Shown one piece after another: positions 19,129 through 26,830 of a DNA stretch of 63,659 nucleotides. Position 1 is the stretch's first letter, and the number at the start of each line of letters is the position of its first letter. Below the pieces are notes generated by a model. The model was given only the letters and a program-made list of their open reading frames with translations. It was not told the origin of the DNA and ran no database searches. The DNA comes from Paenibacillus senegalensis JC66 (GTDB lineage Bacteria; Bacillota; Bacilli; Paenibacillales; NBRC-103111): the NCBI RefSeq assembly GCF_000285515.1, contig NZ_HE610957.1, positions 1,360,797 through 1,424,455 of the forward strand, given 5' to 3'. The translations under genes and the position numbers were made by a program.

Positions 19129-19497
19129 TTAAATCGGGAATGTCCTCCGTTCTGTACCCCTATCCACTTTCCCGGGCATGCTTTTAATTAACCGAAACTT
19201 GTTATTCCGGGTCAGCACCCAGCTGGAACAAAGACCCGGGCGCTCGCTAATCCAAGGGGACGCGGGCTCTCCCTTACGAACCGGGTTCATTCGTATATCC
19301 AGTATTCGGCGGGCCAGAACCTGCTGATATTTGGCTATTGAGGTCAATTCGCGGACGATGATATCGGAGGAGTCGGTGCTGTGTGAAGATGCTGTCATCG
19401 CTATATTATCCAGCATGCTCGCCACAGCCCGCTGGCTCCGGCTCAATGACTCCAGCAGCTCAAGTTTCAACTCCCATTGACGCTCCAGCCAACTCAT
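19129..19497 (-). CDS. Small helical protein of unknown function (third of three)
   Basis: 122 residues, not recognised. The first ~70 residues are predicted amphipathic helix (WELKLELLESLSRSQRAVASML, RELTSIAKYQQVLARRIL, avoiding any membrane segment); the C-terminal 50 are basic and irregular. The start overlaps the stop of the upstream small gene by one base, so the two are co-translated. The three small genes here share a helical pattern of Q/A/L heptads and the same operon, suggesting they form a complex or are distant duplicates. The setting between sugar-nucleotide genes and fabH and the sigma-K-like promoter upstream point to a spore-surface role; this is inference. Confidence 0.7.
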   Translation of the reverse strand: MSWLERQWELKLELLESLSRSQRAVASMLDNIAMTASSHSTDSSDIIVRELTSIAKYQQVLARRILDIRMNPVRKGEPASPWISERPGLCSSWVLTRNNKFRLIKSMPGKVDRGTERRTFPI

Positions 19498-19826
19498 TAG
19501 CCGACTCCGCCGGTATCAAAGAAGCCCGCAAGTCCTCCCGTTGACTCCTGTTGATCCTGATTAAGCAATATTTTCAAATTCCGGCCAAGACCCCATTCCA
19601 TCTTGGTTAACCCGTTGATGAGTTCAACCAATTGCTCGTGAATTTCCAAGGAAAGCTTCACCTGCGACTCATGATCATGTTCAAAATATCCCGGATGCAC
19701 ATGGTGAGCCAGCCAAACTCGTGATTTTTCCGTTTCTGCCGCTTTCGCCTCGAGAATGATGGATATATTTTGCTGCATTTTAGCTGTCGATTCCAAAATA
19801 CCCAAATAAATATCAGTTCTGTCCAT
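19497..19826 (-). CDS. Small helical protein of unknown function (second of three)
   Basis: 109 residues, not recognised. Mostly helical: YLGILESTAKMQQNISIIL, then a short His-rich connector (WLAHHVHPGYFEHDHES) and a second helical pair (EIHEQLVELINGLTKMEWGL). The end, INGLTKMEWGLGRNLKILL, resembles LNGLAEMEEAIADHLGCVM in the neighbouring upstream protein, so the two are probably paralogues. No signal peptide or membrane helix. The GGAGGGG ribosome site lies just upstream. Seven His within 20 residues could bind metal, but nothing proves it. Confidence 0.7.
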   Translation of the reverse strand: MDRTDIYLGILESTAKMQQNISIILEAKAAETEKSRVWLAHHVHPGYFEHDHESQVKLSLEIHEQLVELINGLTKMEWGLGRNLKILLNQDQQESTGGLAGFFDTGGVG

Positions 19827-19842
19827 ATCGGCTCCCCTCCGC

Positions 19843-20133
19843 CTATTCCTCGTCCGAGCCCGGATGCAGCTCTTTCATTACGCATCCGAGATGGTCGGCT
19901 ATCGCTTCTTCCATTTCCGCCAGCCCATTCAAATAAGCAGTCACACTCCGGCATAGCTCCATGGAATAGCCAGTCAGCGATTCCACCCCGGGAAAATTCA
20001 TTTGGGTATCCGGTATAGCAGTAACCAGCTGAGCCATCTGTACCGAGATATGTCGCGAGCCCTCTATAATTTTGGCCATTTCATGATGAGAGTTGGCCAT
20101 ATGGGTAATCACGTTCGTAATTCTTTGCTGCAC
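19843..20133 (-). CDS. Small helical protein of unknown function (first of three)
   Basis: 96 residues starting at a GTG with AGGAGG nine bases upstream. Not recognised. Two helical stretches (ITNVITHMANSHHEMAKIIE and SMELCRSVTAYLNGLAEMEE) flank a short Pro-containing loop; the tail is acidic (GSDEE). It heads a three-gene unit, with 16 bases to the next gene. A sigma-K-like promoter and an 18-bp palindrome lie between it and the ugd stop, so it can be made independently of the sugar-nucleotide operon upstream. Confidence 0.7.
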   Translation of the reverse strand: MQQRITNVITHMANSHHEMAKIIEGSRHISVQMAQLVTAIPDTQMNFPGVESLTGYSMELCRSVTAYLNGLAEMEEAIADHLGCVMKELHPGSDEE

Positions 20134-20168
20134 CAGAGCACACCTCCTCCTGTATTGTTTGACTATCT

Positions 20169-20196
20169 CATCATATGAAGTTCACTTCATAAACGT
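20169..20196 (-). promoter_or_regulatory. Sigma-K-like promoter and palindrome before the small-protein operon
   Basis: On the minus strand CATATGATG (20169-20177) fits CATANNNTA in eight of nine informative-plus-spacer positions, with AC (20195-20196) 17 bp upstream. Inside it lies a palindrome of TATGAAGT (20174-20181) and ACTTCATA (20184-20191) with a two-base centre, which could be an operator or part of a weak hairpin. Confidence 0.45.
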
Positions 20197-20204
20197 TAAT
20201 CAAA

Positions 20205-21581
20205 CTATGGCTGCCTCAGCCCTAATCCTTCATATTCCCAGCCATAAGAGGGCAGGTTTAACTCGGTGAGAAAATTCCGCAAATCGAATACCCGGGCTCT
20301 CCTCATGGATTCACCCATCTTGAGCCAATCCAGCTTAAGATACTGTCTCCAGTGAGTGAGCAGTAAGAGAGCATCGGCCCCCGCAGCCGCAGCTTCCGGA
20401 GATTCGAAGTAACGCACGCTCAAATCCGGATTAACCTTGCGAAACATTGGCATTCCCTGCGGATCATGCACTCGCACATCTGCACCCAAACGAAGCAGCT
20501 CACGAATAAGGATATTCGCTTGAGTTACTCTGGCATCGTCCGTATCCGGCTTGAAGGTCACGCCAAGTACCGCGATTTTTTTGCCATGCAGGCTTTTCAG
20601 CTTGGCTTTAATCTTGGAGATGCAATAGTCATGCATAGCTTGATTCGATTGCACCGCCGCCTCTACTACCGGGAGAGCACTGTGATAGCTTCTTCCTACG
20701 GCCAGCAGCTCTGCGGTATCCTTCGGAAAGCAGCTTCCGCTCCAGCCGCTGGACACCTCAAGAAATTTGCTGCCAATTCGCGAATCACTGCCAATGCCTT
20801 TGGCCACATCACGGACATCCGCACCGAGCGCATCACACAGACGCGCAATTTCATTGATAAAGCTGATTTTGACAGCAAGGAACGCATTAGCCGAATATTT
20901 GATTAGCTCTGAGCTCGGCCGGTCTGTCTCGATATATTGGGCTGGAGGGATAGCTTCAGGATAATAGCAGGCGAGCAGCTGCTTGGCTTCGTCATCATAG
21001 CTTCGCTCCAATAATGGCTGATAAAGCCGCTTAAGCTGTTCAAAAGCATGCGGGCTGTCTGCCCCAATGACAATCCGCTCCGGAAAAAAAACATCCCGTA
21101 CCGCCGAGCCTTCGCGCAGAAACTCCGGGTTGCTTGCCATGAAAAAATCAGCATTCAGGCGCAGCTCAGCTTCTTCTATTATGGAAGCCACCATATCCGA
21201 AGTGCCAACCGGAACCGTAGATTTATTAACAATCACTTTACCTGAGCCCTGCGGGCAAAACTGGGCAACAGCTTGCGCCGCCAGGCGCACAAATCCCAGG
21301 TCAGCGCTGCCGTCCGGCTGGGAGGGAGTCCCTACACAAATAAAGACGATATCGGCTTCTTTAACCGCTTCATAGCTGGTGGATGCTTTAAGGGTCTGCC
21401 TGGCCGCAGTCAGTCGGATCAAGGGCTCCAGCTGCGGCTCATATAGCGGGCATTCCCCCCTGCTTATCTGGTCAACCTTGCTCTGGTCGATATCGACCAG
21501 AGTAGTATCATGACCCGCCGTTGCAAAGGCAGCGGCGGTTACACAGCCAACATAACCGGCACCAATACAAACGACCTTCAT
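20205..21581 (-). CDS. ugd: UDP-glucose 6-dehydrogenase
   Basis: Oxidises UDP-glucose to UDP-glucuronate with two NAD+. The 458-residue protein has the N-terminal NAD-binding motif VVCIGAGYVGCVTAAAFA, SKVDQISRGECPLYEP, the central NKSTVPVGTSD and FMASNPEFLREGSAVRDVF, the catalytic Cys in GWSGSCFPKDT (~residue 270), and the C-terminal domain start VLGVTFKPDTDDARV. AGGAGG precedes the ATG. It is the last gene of a seven-gene minus-strand operon and directly follows the UDP-glucuronate decarboxylase gene, so the pair supplies UDP-glucuronate and probably UDP-xylose. Confidence 0.96.
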   Translation of the reverse strand: MKVVCIGAGYVGCVTAAAFATAGHDTTLVDIDQSKVDQISRGECPLYEPQLEPLIRLTAARQTLKASTSYEAVKEADIVFICVGTPSQPDGSADLGFVRLAAQAVAQFCPQGSGKVIVNKSTVPVGTSDMVASIIEEAELRLNADFFMASNPEFLREGSAVRDVFFPERIVIGADSPHAFEQLKRLYQPLLERSYDDEAKQLLACYYPEAIPPAQYIETDRPSSELIKYSANAFLAVKISFINEIARLCDALGADVRDVAKGIGSDSRIGSKFLEVSSGWSGSCFPKDTAELLAVGRSYHSALPVVEAAVQSNQAMHDYCISKIKAKLKSLHGKKIAVLGVTFKPDTDDARVTQANILIRELLRLGADVRVHDPQGMPMFRKVNPDLSVRYFESPEAAAAGADALLLLTHWRQYLKLDWLKMGESMRRARVFDLRNFLTELNLPSYGWEYEGLGLRQP

Positions 21582-21596
21582 AGGATTTCCTCCTGC

Positions 21597-22550
21597 CTAA
21601 TGCATTTGTCTGCGGTAATTTTCAATTGTCAGCGTTAAGCCCTGCTCAAGTGTCACTTCGGGCTGCCAACCAAGCAGCGCTCTTGCTTTTTCTATGACAG
21701 GACGGCGCACCTTCGGATCATCCGCTGGAAGAGGGTGATAGGTAATCCCACTTACAGAACCTGTCAATTTTATAATCAGGTTAGCCAGCGTATTAATCGA
21801 ACACTCCTCAGGATTTCCCAGGTTAACTGCTTCTCCATTTGCCTCATCGCACTGCATAAGCAGCTGCAGGCCGCGGATGGTATCATCGACATAGCAAAAT
21901 GAGCGGGTTTGACTGCCATCCCCGTATACAGTCAGTTCTTTACCGCAGAGCGCCTGAGTAACAAAGTTGGAGATCACGCGCCCATCGTCATTCCTTAAGC
22001 CCGCTGAATAGGTATTGAATAAACGCGCAATTTTAACGGGAACCCGATACAGGCGATAATACTCGTAGCAGTACACCTCTCCCATCCTCTTGGCCTCGTC
22101 ATAACAAGCTCTTGGCCCCAGCGTAGCAACATTCCCTCGGTAGTCCTCCGACTGGGGATGGACCAGCGGATCTCCATAAATCTCACTAGTGCTGGTATAG
22201 ACCATCTTTGCATTCCAGGCTTTAGCCAGTTCCAGCATGGTCTTCGTGCCATTCGTATTGACCGCTATCGTTTCCAGCGCCATCGCCTGATAAAACCTGG
22301 GAGAAGCGGGTGAAGCCAAATGATAAATCTGCTCGACCTCTCTTAGCTCCGTATTAAAGAGCACATCGGGCGAAGAGACATCTGCATGTACAAAGGTGAA
22401 GCGGTCATCCTCCAGCAGCGGCTGGATATTAGCGAGTTGTCCGGTGCACATATTGTCCAATCCGATGACTTCATGCTTTTGTCTGACCAGCTCTTTACAC
22501 AAATGCGAGCCAAGAAAACCGGCTGCTCCTGTAACGACCACTTTACTCAC
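21597..22550 (-). CDS. UDP-glucuronate decarboxylase-like NAD-dependent epimerase
   Basis: A 317-residue extended short-chain dehydrogenase. It shows GAAGFLGSHLCKEL (NAD binding), YHLASPASPRFYQ and YDEAKRMGEVYCYEY (catalytic YxxxK), TSEIYGDP, ARLFNTYSAG and SFCYVDDTIRGL. HLASPASP and YDEAKR are characteristic of UDP-xylose synthase (UXS), which converts UDP-glucuronate to UDP-xylose. The GTG at 22550 is chosen; the longer frame begins inside the AAAGGAGG site. The spacing of 13 bases is long. The neighbouring ugd makes the required substrate. A dTDP-glucose dehydratase-type role is less likely given these motifs. Confidence 0.88.
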   Translation of the reverse strand: MSKVVVTGAAGFLGSHLCKELVRQKHEVIGLDNMCTGQLANIQPLLEDDRFTFVHADVSSPDVLFNTELREVEQIYHLASPASPRFYQAMALETIAVNTNGTKTMLELAKAWNAKMVYTSTSEIYGDPLVHPQSEDYRGNVATLGPRACYDEAKRMGEVYCYEYYRLYRVPVKIARLFNTYSAGLRNDDGRVISNFVTQALCGKELTVYGDGSQTRSFCYVDDTIRGLQLLMQCDEANGEAVNLGNPEECSINTLANLIIKLTGSVSGITYHPLPADDPKVRRPVIEKARALLGWQPEVTLEQGLTLTIENYRRQMH

Positions 22551-22652
22551 ACACCAACACCTTCCTCCTTTCAAGCGCAGTCACGAAACAAATCTAGCAG
22601 ACTGGCTTTTCTGCTTCTCCTAGCACCAAAATCTATAAAACATCCGGCAAAG

Positions 22653-23249
22653 CTACCATTGTGTAGATAGCAAAATAGCCCCGCGGGCATCCGTATCATA
22701 ATAGGGATGATAGATCTGCCGATAATGCGGAAAATGTATCAGGATCAAGCCGATCGGGTGTGCCAGATGCGGAAACGTCTTGATATCATCGATAGCAATA
22801 TACGGGATCCCCAGACGAACCGAATGATACAAGTCATTGTAGGCCGTGGCCTCATCATGTCCACCGTCGATCCAGGCGAAACCGATTCCGGGCTCATGAA
22901 AATGCGGCAGAGTCGCTTGAGTCGGCCCGCAATAAAAATGAATCCGCACCGCGCTCTGATGCTGGTTCAGCAAATGGACGCTGGCCTGCGATTGCGGACT
23001 CATATCGAAGGTGAACAGATCGACTCCATTGACCAAATAGGAAAGCAGATAAGCAAAATAACCTTTATTCGTTCCCGTCTCCAGTATTTTTTGCGGCTTG
23101 GCAAGGTTCAAAGCATACTTCAGCATTTCTACCTGCGATTCCGCAGTCAGCGGATCGTTATATTCAAGCAAATTCCCTTCCTGCAAGGTTGATTGGGCCG
23201 CCAGCAAATGGTACAGCGGCTGTGCTTTTAAAAATTCGACAAAACTCAT
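22653..23249 (-). CDS. Methyltransf_24-type class I SAM methyltransferase
   Basis: 198 residues. The SAM-binding region is KILETGTNKGYFAYLLSYL, followed by DLFTFDMSPQSQASVHLL and FAWIDGGHDEATAYNDL, where the acidic WIDGGHD motif is typical of O-methyltransferases acting on sugars or small molecules. YIAIDDIKTFPHLAHP follows. The ATG at 23249 has AAAGGTGG nine bases before it. It sits inside the sugar-nucleotide/glycosyltransferase operon, so methylation of a surface sugar is likely; the substrate is inferred only from context. Confidence 0.85.
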   Translation of the reverse strand: MSFVEFLKAQPLYHLLAAQSTLQEGNLLEYNDPLTAESQVEMLKYALNLAKPQKILETGTNKGYFAYLLSYLVNGVDLFTFDMSPQSQASVHLLNQHQSAVRIHFYCGPTQATLPHFHEPGIGFAWIDGGHDEATAYNDLYHSVRLGIPYIAIDDIKTFPHLAHPIGLILIHFPHYRQIYHPYYDTDARGAILLSTQW

Positions 23250-23336
23250 AAAGCGCCACCTTTCAAGCTTAGGCCGGATCTTTATTGCCTCTGCCACTGG
23301 TCCCACCTAGAAGGAAAAGAGGAGAGCAGCGTCTGA

Positions 23337-24473
23337 TTAAGCCGCTCTCCTTCTTCTTGTGCGACCGGTGCCTCCCTTTCGGGATCTTGTCGACCGTACT
23401 GCTTTTTTTCGTTGGCTTCCGCGGAGGGAAGTTCTTCTCTGTCTGCGCCGGCTCCCTTTTCGTCCTTTCGCAGTCTGCCTGGAGCTCCTTCTTCTCTCTC
23501 CTTGTACAGCCGGAGGACTTAGTATGGCTGGCGGAGCCGCTGGAGGTTGTAGCGCAGGAGGCACTTCTGCGCTCGGCTCCTCTTGAACAACCGGCAATGG
23601 CAGGTAAAACTGCCTTTCCATCGTATGCTGATCCGCCACCGGGTCAGGAACTACAAAGTGCGGATGAGTAAGGGGAAACCCTATCTCGCCAACCGGCAGG
23701 TTAGACAGCCCGCTGTCGCTGTCATGTGCATAAGTTGAAGATTGGCCGAAACCGACGTTAGTAACGAGATTGACATTGGGCATAATGCTTAATCCGTTCT
23801 GAAGCCAGCACGATAGATTCCAGCGGTAGTCCCAAGATAGAACATGCTTCCCATCCAAATGGTCCTGAAACATCTTGCTAAAAAACCGCTGCGCGTTAAC
23901 ATCTGGCGTCACACTGCTAATCCAGCCCCTGCCCCCGAATTCCGGCCACATCCGCAAGGAATCATCATAGTGGTGCCACGCTCTCCTCCAGGTGGCCCAT
24001 CCCCAAATATGGAAAATCCGGGAAAAGTAATAGCTGCTGCCCAGGCGCCGCTGATCCTGAAAGTTGTTGCCCGAAATCATCATAATCCGCTCGTCTTCCC
24101 GGTATTTGTCCAGCAGCTCCGCACAAAATCGGAAAAAGCTCGGATGGGGCAGACAATCATCCTCCAGGATGATCGCTTCCTCCACTTGGCTAAACACCCA
24201 GTTTAACCCGCTGACCAAACGGGCGTTAAGCCCCATATTTACGGGTGAAAACAATTTGGCAACCTGACACGGCCAATCCACCCGGTCCACGATGCGCCGG
24301 GTCGCTTCACAAAGTTCCGCCTCCCCCGGATAATCAGGCCGCGGCCCATCCGCGATAACCAGCAAGCGGGCTGGCCGGGCTTCGCGGATGCGGTTGAATA
24401 CCAATTCCGTAATCTCCGGTCTCTTGAATATGAACAAAGCGACAGGTACTGGCAGGCTGGTGCCAGAGCTCAT
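23337..24473 (-). CDS. Glycosyltransferase with Pro-rich linker and Arg-rich C-terminal tail
   Basis: 378 residues. The N-terminal ~270 form a GT-A domain: PVALFIFKRPEITELVFNRI, LLVIADGPRPDYP, then AIILEDDCLPHPSFFRFC, where EDD is the metal-binding motif, and HIWGWATWRRAW. A Pro/Ala-rich linker (~295-325, PPALQPPAAPPAILSPPAV) leads to ~55 residues that are about half Arg and Lys (RRRSSRQTAKGRKGSRRR, RTRRRRAA). Such a tail is not part of normal GT-A enzymes. The ATG at 24473 is preferred because GGAGG lies nine bases upstream; ATG 24479 is too close. The next gene upstream carries a similar basic tract at its N-terminus, so the tail may tether the enzyme to a polyanionic layer. Confidence 0.88.
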   Translation of the reverse strand: MSSGTSLPVPVALFIFKRPEITELVFNRIREARPARLLVIADGPRPDYPGEAELCEATRRIVDRVDWPCQVAKLFSPVNMGLNARLVSGLNWVFSQVEEAIILEDDCLPHPSFFRFCAELLDKYREDERIMMISGNNFQDQRRLGSSYYFSRIFHIWGWATWRRAWHHYDDSLRMWPEFGGRGWISSVTPDVNAQRFFSKMFQDHLDGKHVLSWDYRWNLSCWLQNGLSIMPNVNLVTNVGFGQSSTYAHDSDSGLSNLPVGEIGFPLTHPHFVVPDPVADQHTMERQFYLPLPVVQEEPSAEVPPALQPPAAPPAILSPPAVQGERRRSSRQTAKGRKGSRRRQRRTSLRGSQRKKAVRSTRSRKGGTGRTRRRRAA

Positions 24474-24516
24474 ATTCATTCACCTCCTTAGAACAGCTGT
24501 AGTCGTAAGCTTAAGA

Positions 24517-25857
24517 TCACATAACGCCCAGCTCTCTAATTCTTTGGCGGATGAGGGCTCCAATGGCCGTCGGCGAGAATCGCGTGTAAATAGTGTGAGC
24601 TCCCTGCACAGAGATCTGCTGATAGTAATGATGATCTTCTACCAAGCGCTTCATATAATGAGCGGCATGGGCCAAGTCCGGGTCGGCCCAAGTCTGGTAG
24701 GCCTTGTAAGGACCGTAATCCTCTCCGACGGGAACCAGACGGAAAGGGACCGGACAGGAATTGTCGGAATCCATATAATCGATATTGGCCGAATAATAGG
24801 TAGCTATTGTCGGCTTGCCAAGGAACATCGCCTCAGCCATGGGCAGACCGAATCCTTCGGAGCGGTGAAGGGATACATAGCTGTTGCAAAGACTGATCAA
24901 AGCATTCACCACAGGACGATCCATAATTTGATTAATCAGATAGATGTTAGGCCATCCGTCAATGGCCGCCCTCAGTTTATCCAGCTCATGCTGGATGGAA
25001 GGGATAATATCCGCCGTAGGATTGTTAACTTTAACCGCCAGGCCGACGTGCGGGTTATCCGGCGAAAAGGCCATTTTGAACGCTTCGATCACAGCTATCG
25101 GATTTTTCCGCTGGGCAAAGCTGAACGTATCGTACATCGATAAGAAGAGAAAACGGCCTTCCGGCAAGCCGAAATGTTCGCGGGTCAGTTCAGCAGGATA
25201 CTGAACCTCAATAGCATGGGGAATATAGACGACTGGAACCGGTGATTTAGCAGCAACTGAATTTTGGATAAAGCGAGAAGGAGCCCAAACTTCGTGAACC
25301 AGCTGGAAGCTGTCGCACCACTCGTTGGGGAAATCGGGAAGCTCCCAATGCCAGACGCCAATATTTAAATGATTGTGAAAAACGTGACCATTATGCTGTT
25401 GGAACAGCTTTAAATAGTCGGCATTCATATGCAGAACATTCACGCGGTATACCGGTTCAGGAATCTCCCTATGAACCCAGGATAGATCACTTGATCTGGA
25501 TGGGGACTCAGGAATATCCACAATGCCGAATGGAATATCGGTTCTCGATAATGCTCGGGCCGCAGCACGCAAGCTTTCGCCTAGACCGCTTTCCGCACGC
25601 CCATTGCCGACCAGGTTAATGCCTGCCGGCAGAACCGGCAGCTGTGCTGCGGGAGCGGGAATACTGATCGCCGGGCTTTGGCGTCTCCGGCGGCGTCTAT
25701 ACCCTTTCAATCTGCGCAGCTTGCGGCTTAAGCCTGCCGCTTTCCCTCTTCTTAGTCTTGCTGATCTGGCTTTTCTTGCTTTAAGCGGAAGCCGCGAAGC
25801 GCTGACTTTGCGCTTAAGGCGGCGTCTTCCTTTTTTGGGCTGTGTTAATATGGCCAT
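24517..25857 (-). CDS. GT4-type glycosyltransferase with Arg-rich N-terminal extension
   Basis: 446 residues. Residues 1-62 are strongly basic (KKGRRRLKRKVSASRLPLK, LRRLKGYRRRRRRQ), followed by a Pro/Ala linker and a GT-B fold glycosyltransferase: NLVGNGRAESGLGESLRAA, VHEVWAPSRFIQNSV, and the donor-site EX7E motif in HRSEGFGLPMAEAMFLGKP. It lacks a signal peptide. The ATG at 25857 follows AAAGGAG by nine bases and puts the basic tract at the very N-terminus. It is downstream of the GDP-mannose and GDP-deoxyhexose genes, suggesting a mannose- or rhamnose-type donor. The basic extension is shared in character, not in sequence, with four other proteins of the locus. Confidence 0.88.
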   Translation of the reverse strand: MAILTQPKKGRRRLKRKVSASRLPLKARKARSARLRRGKAAGLSRKLRRLKGYRRRRRRQSPAISIPAPAAQLPVLPAGINLVGNGRAESGLGESLRAAARALSRTDIPFGIVDIPESPSRSSDLSWVHREIPEPVYRVNVLHMNADYLKLFQQHNGHVFHNHLNIGVWHWELPDFPNEWCDSFQLVHEVWAPSRFIQNSVAAKSPVPVVYIPHAIEVQYPAELTREHFGLPEGRFLFLSMYDTFSFAQRKNPIAVIEAFKMAFSPDNPHVGLAVKVNNPTADIIPSIQHELDKLRAAIDGWPNIYLINQIMDRPVVNALISLCNSYVSLHRSEGFGLPMAEAMFLGKPTIATYYSANIDYMDSDNSCPVPFRLVPVGEDYGPYKAYQTWADPDLAHAAHYMKRLVEDHHYYQQISVQGAHTIYTRFSPTAIGALIRQRIRELGVM

Positions 25858-25882
25858 ACGGTATGACTCCTTTCCTGATCGT

Positions 25883-26830
25883 TCATACTCTTTCCCGCCA
25901 ATAGTTGAGCAAATCCTCCATCGTTTGCTTGAACGGAATTTCCGGCTTCCAGCCTGTAGCCTGGTGAAATTTGCTGTAGTCTCCAAGCAGGATTTCCACA
26001 TCAGAAGGACGCAGACGCTCCGGATCCTCCTTAATCTCAATTTCCAACGGAGAGAAGCTCAGCAGCAGATCAAGCATTTCCTGGATTGTGCAGCATTTGC
26101 CGGAGGCGATGTTGTAGCTTTCACCCGGCACTCCTTTCTCCAATGCCAGCCAATAAGCGCGGACCACATCACGCACATCCGTGAAATCACGTTTGGCAGT
26201 AAGATTGCCGACCATAATGACAGGAGGCTTCTTACCTGCTTCAATCTCAGCAATTTGCTTGGCGAAGTTGGAAGTTACAAAGTTCTCTCCGCGCCGCGGA
26301 CCCGTGTGATTAAACGTCCGTGTCGGAATGACATGAAGACCATAGCTTTTATAATATTGATAGCCCAGATATTCCTGAGCGACCTTGCTTACCGCGTAGG
26401 GGCTGAGAGGACGCAACGGATTGGATTCCTTGATCGGCACTTCGTCCGGCTCGACGTGGCCATATTCCTCACTGGAGCAGGCTATTTGAATTTTGCAATC
26501 CAGATTCAACCTGCGGACAGCTTCAAAAATATTGACCTGGCCGGCAACATTGTTGTGGATCGTATCAACCGGCGAATTCCAGGAGGTGGGGACAAAGCTC
26601 TGCGCTGCCAGATGGAAGATTAGATCCGGCTTGACTTTGGCGATCAGGGTCTCCACCGAGAAAGGGTCCCTTAGTTCGCACTCCACCAGCTGGACGGATT
26701 TCAGATGGCGGATATGATCCATCCTGCTGCGATGACGGATCGTACCCGTCACTTCCACGTTGCGACTCAGCAAATACTCAGCGAGATGACTTCCGACAAA
26801 TCCGCTAATGCCTGTAATTAAAGCTCTCAT
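25883..26830 (-). CDS. GDP-6-deoxy-mannose reductase / GDP-mannose 4,6-dehydratase family enzyme
   Basis: A 315-residue extended SDR. Motifs: ALITGISGFVGSHLAEYL, FHLAAQSFVPTSW, ACSSEEYGHV (catalytic Ser-Glu), SPYAVSKVAQEYL (Tyr-Lys pair), TRTFNHTGPRRGENFV (typical of GDP-hexose enzymes) and KRDFTDVRDVVRAYW. CSSEEYG, rather than TSELYG, favours the reductase RMD, which turns GDP-4-keto-6-deoxymannose into GDP-D-rhamnose; a dehydratase or bifunctional role is possible, because no other GMD gene is in the window. It follows the GDP-mannose pyrophosphorylase gene directly, with the two ORFs only one base apart, so the substrate pathway is coherent. Confidence 0.85.
   Translation of the reverse strand: MRALITGISGFVGSHLAEYLLSRNVEVTGTIRHRSRMDHIRHLKSVQLVECELRDPFSVETLIAKVKPDLIFHLAAQSFVPTSWNSPVDTIHNNVAGQVNIFEAVRRLNLDCKIQIACSSEEYGHVEPDEVPIKESNPLRPLSPYAVSKVAQEYLGYQYYKSYGLHVIPTRTFNHTGPRRGENFVTSNFAKQIAEIEAGKKPPVIMVGNLTAKRDFTDVRDVVRAYWLALEKGVPGESYNIASGKCCTIQEMLDLLLSFSPLEIEIKEDPERLRPSDVEILLGDYSKFHQATGWKPEIPFKQTMEDLLNYWRERV

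Noticed and set aside
20174-20191. Terminator for ugd
   Set aside because: The palindrome has only a two-base loop and no T run; an operator or chance symmetry is more likely.
25523-26623. 366-codon plus-strand frame across the GT4 and epimerase genes
   Set aside because: It lies antisense to two clearly recognised enzymes and its translation has no domain motif.
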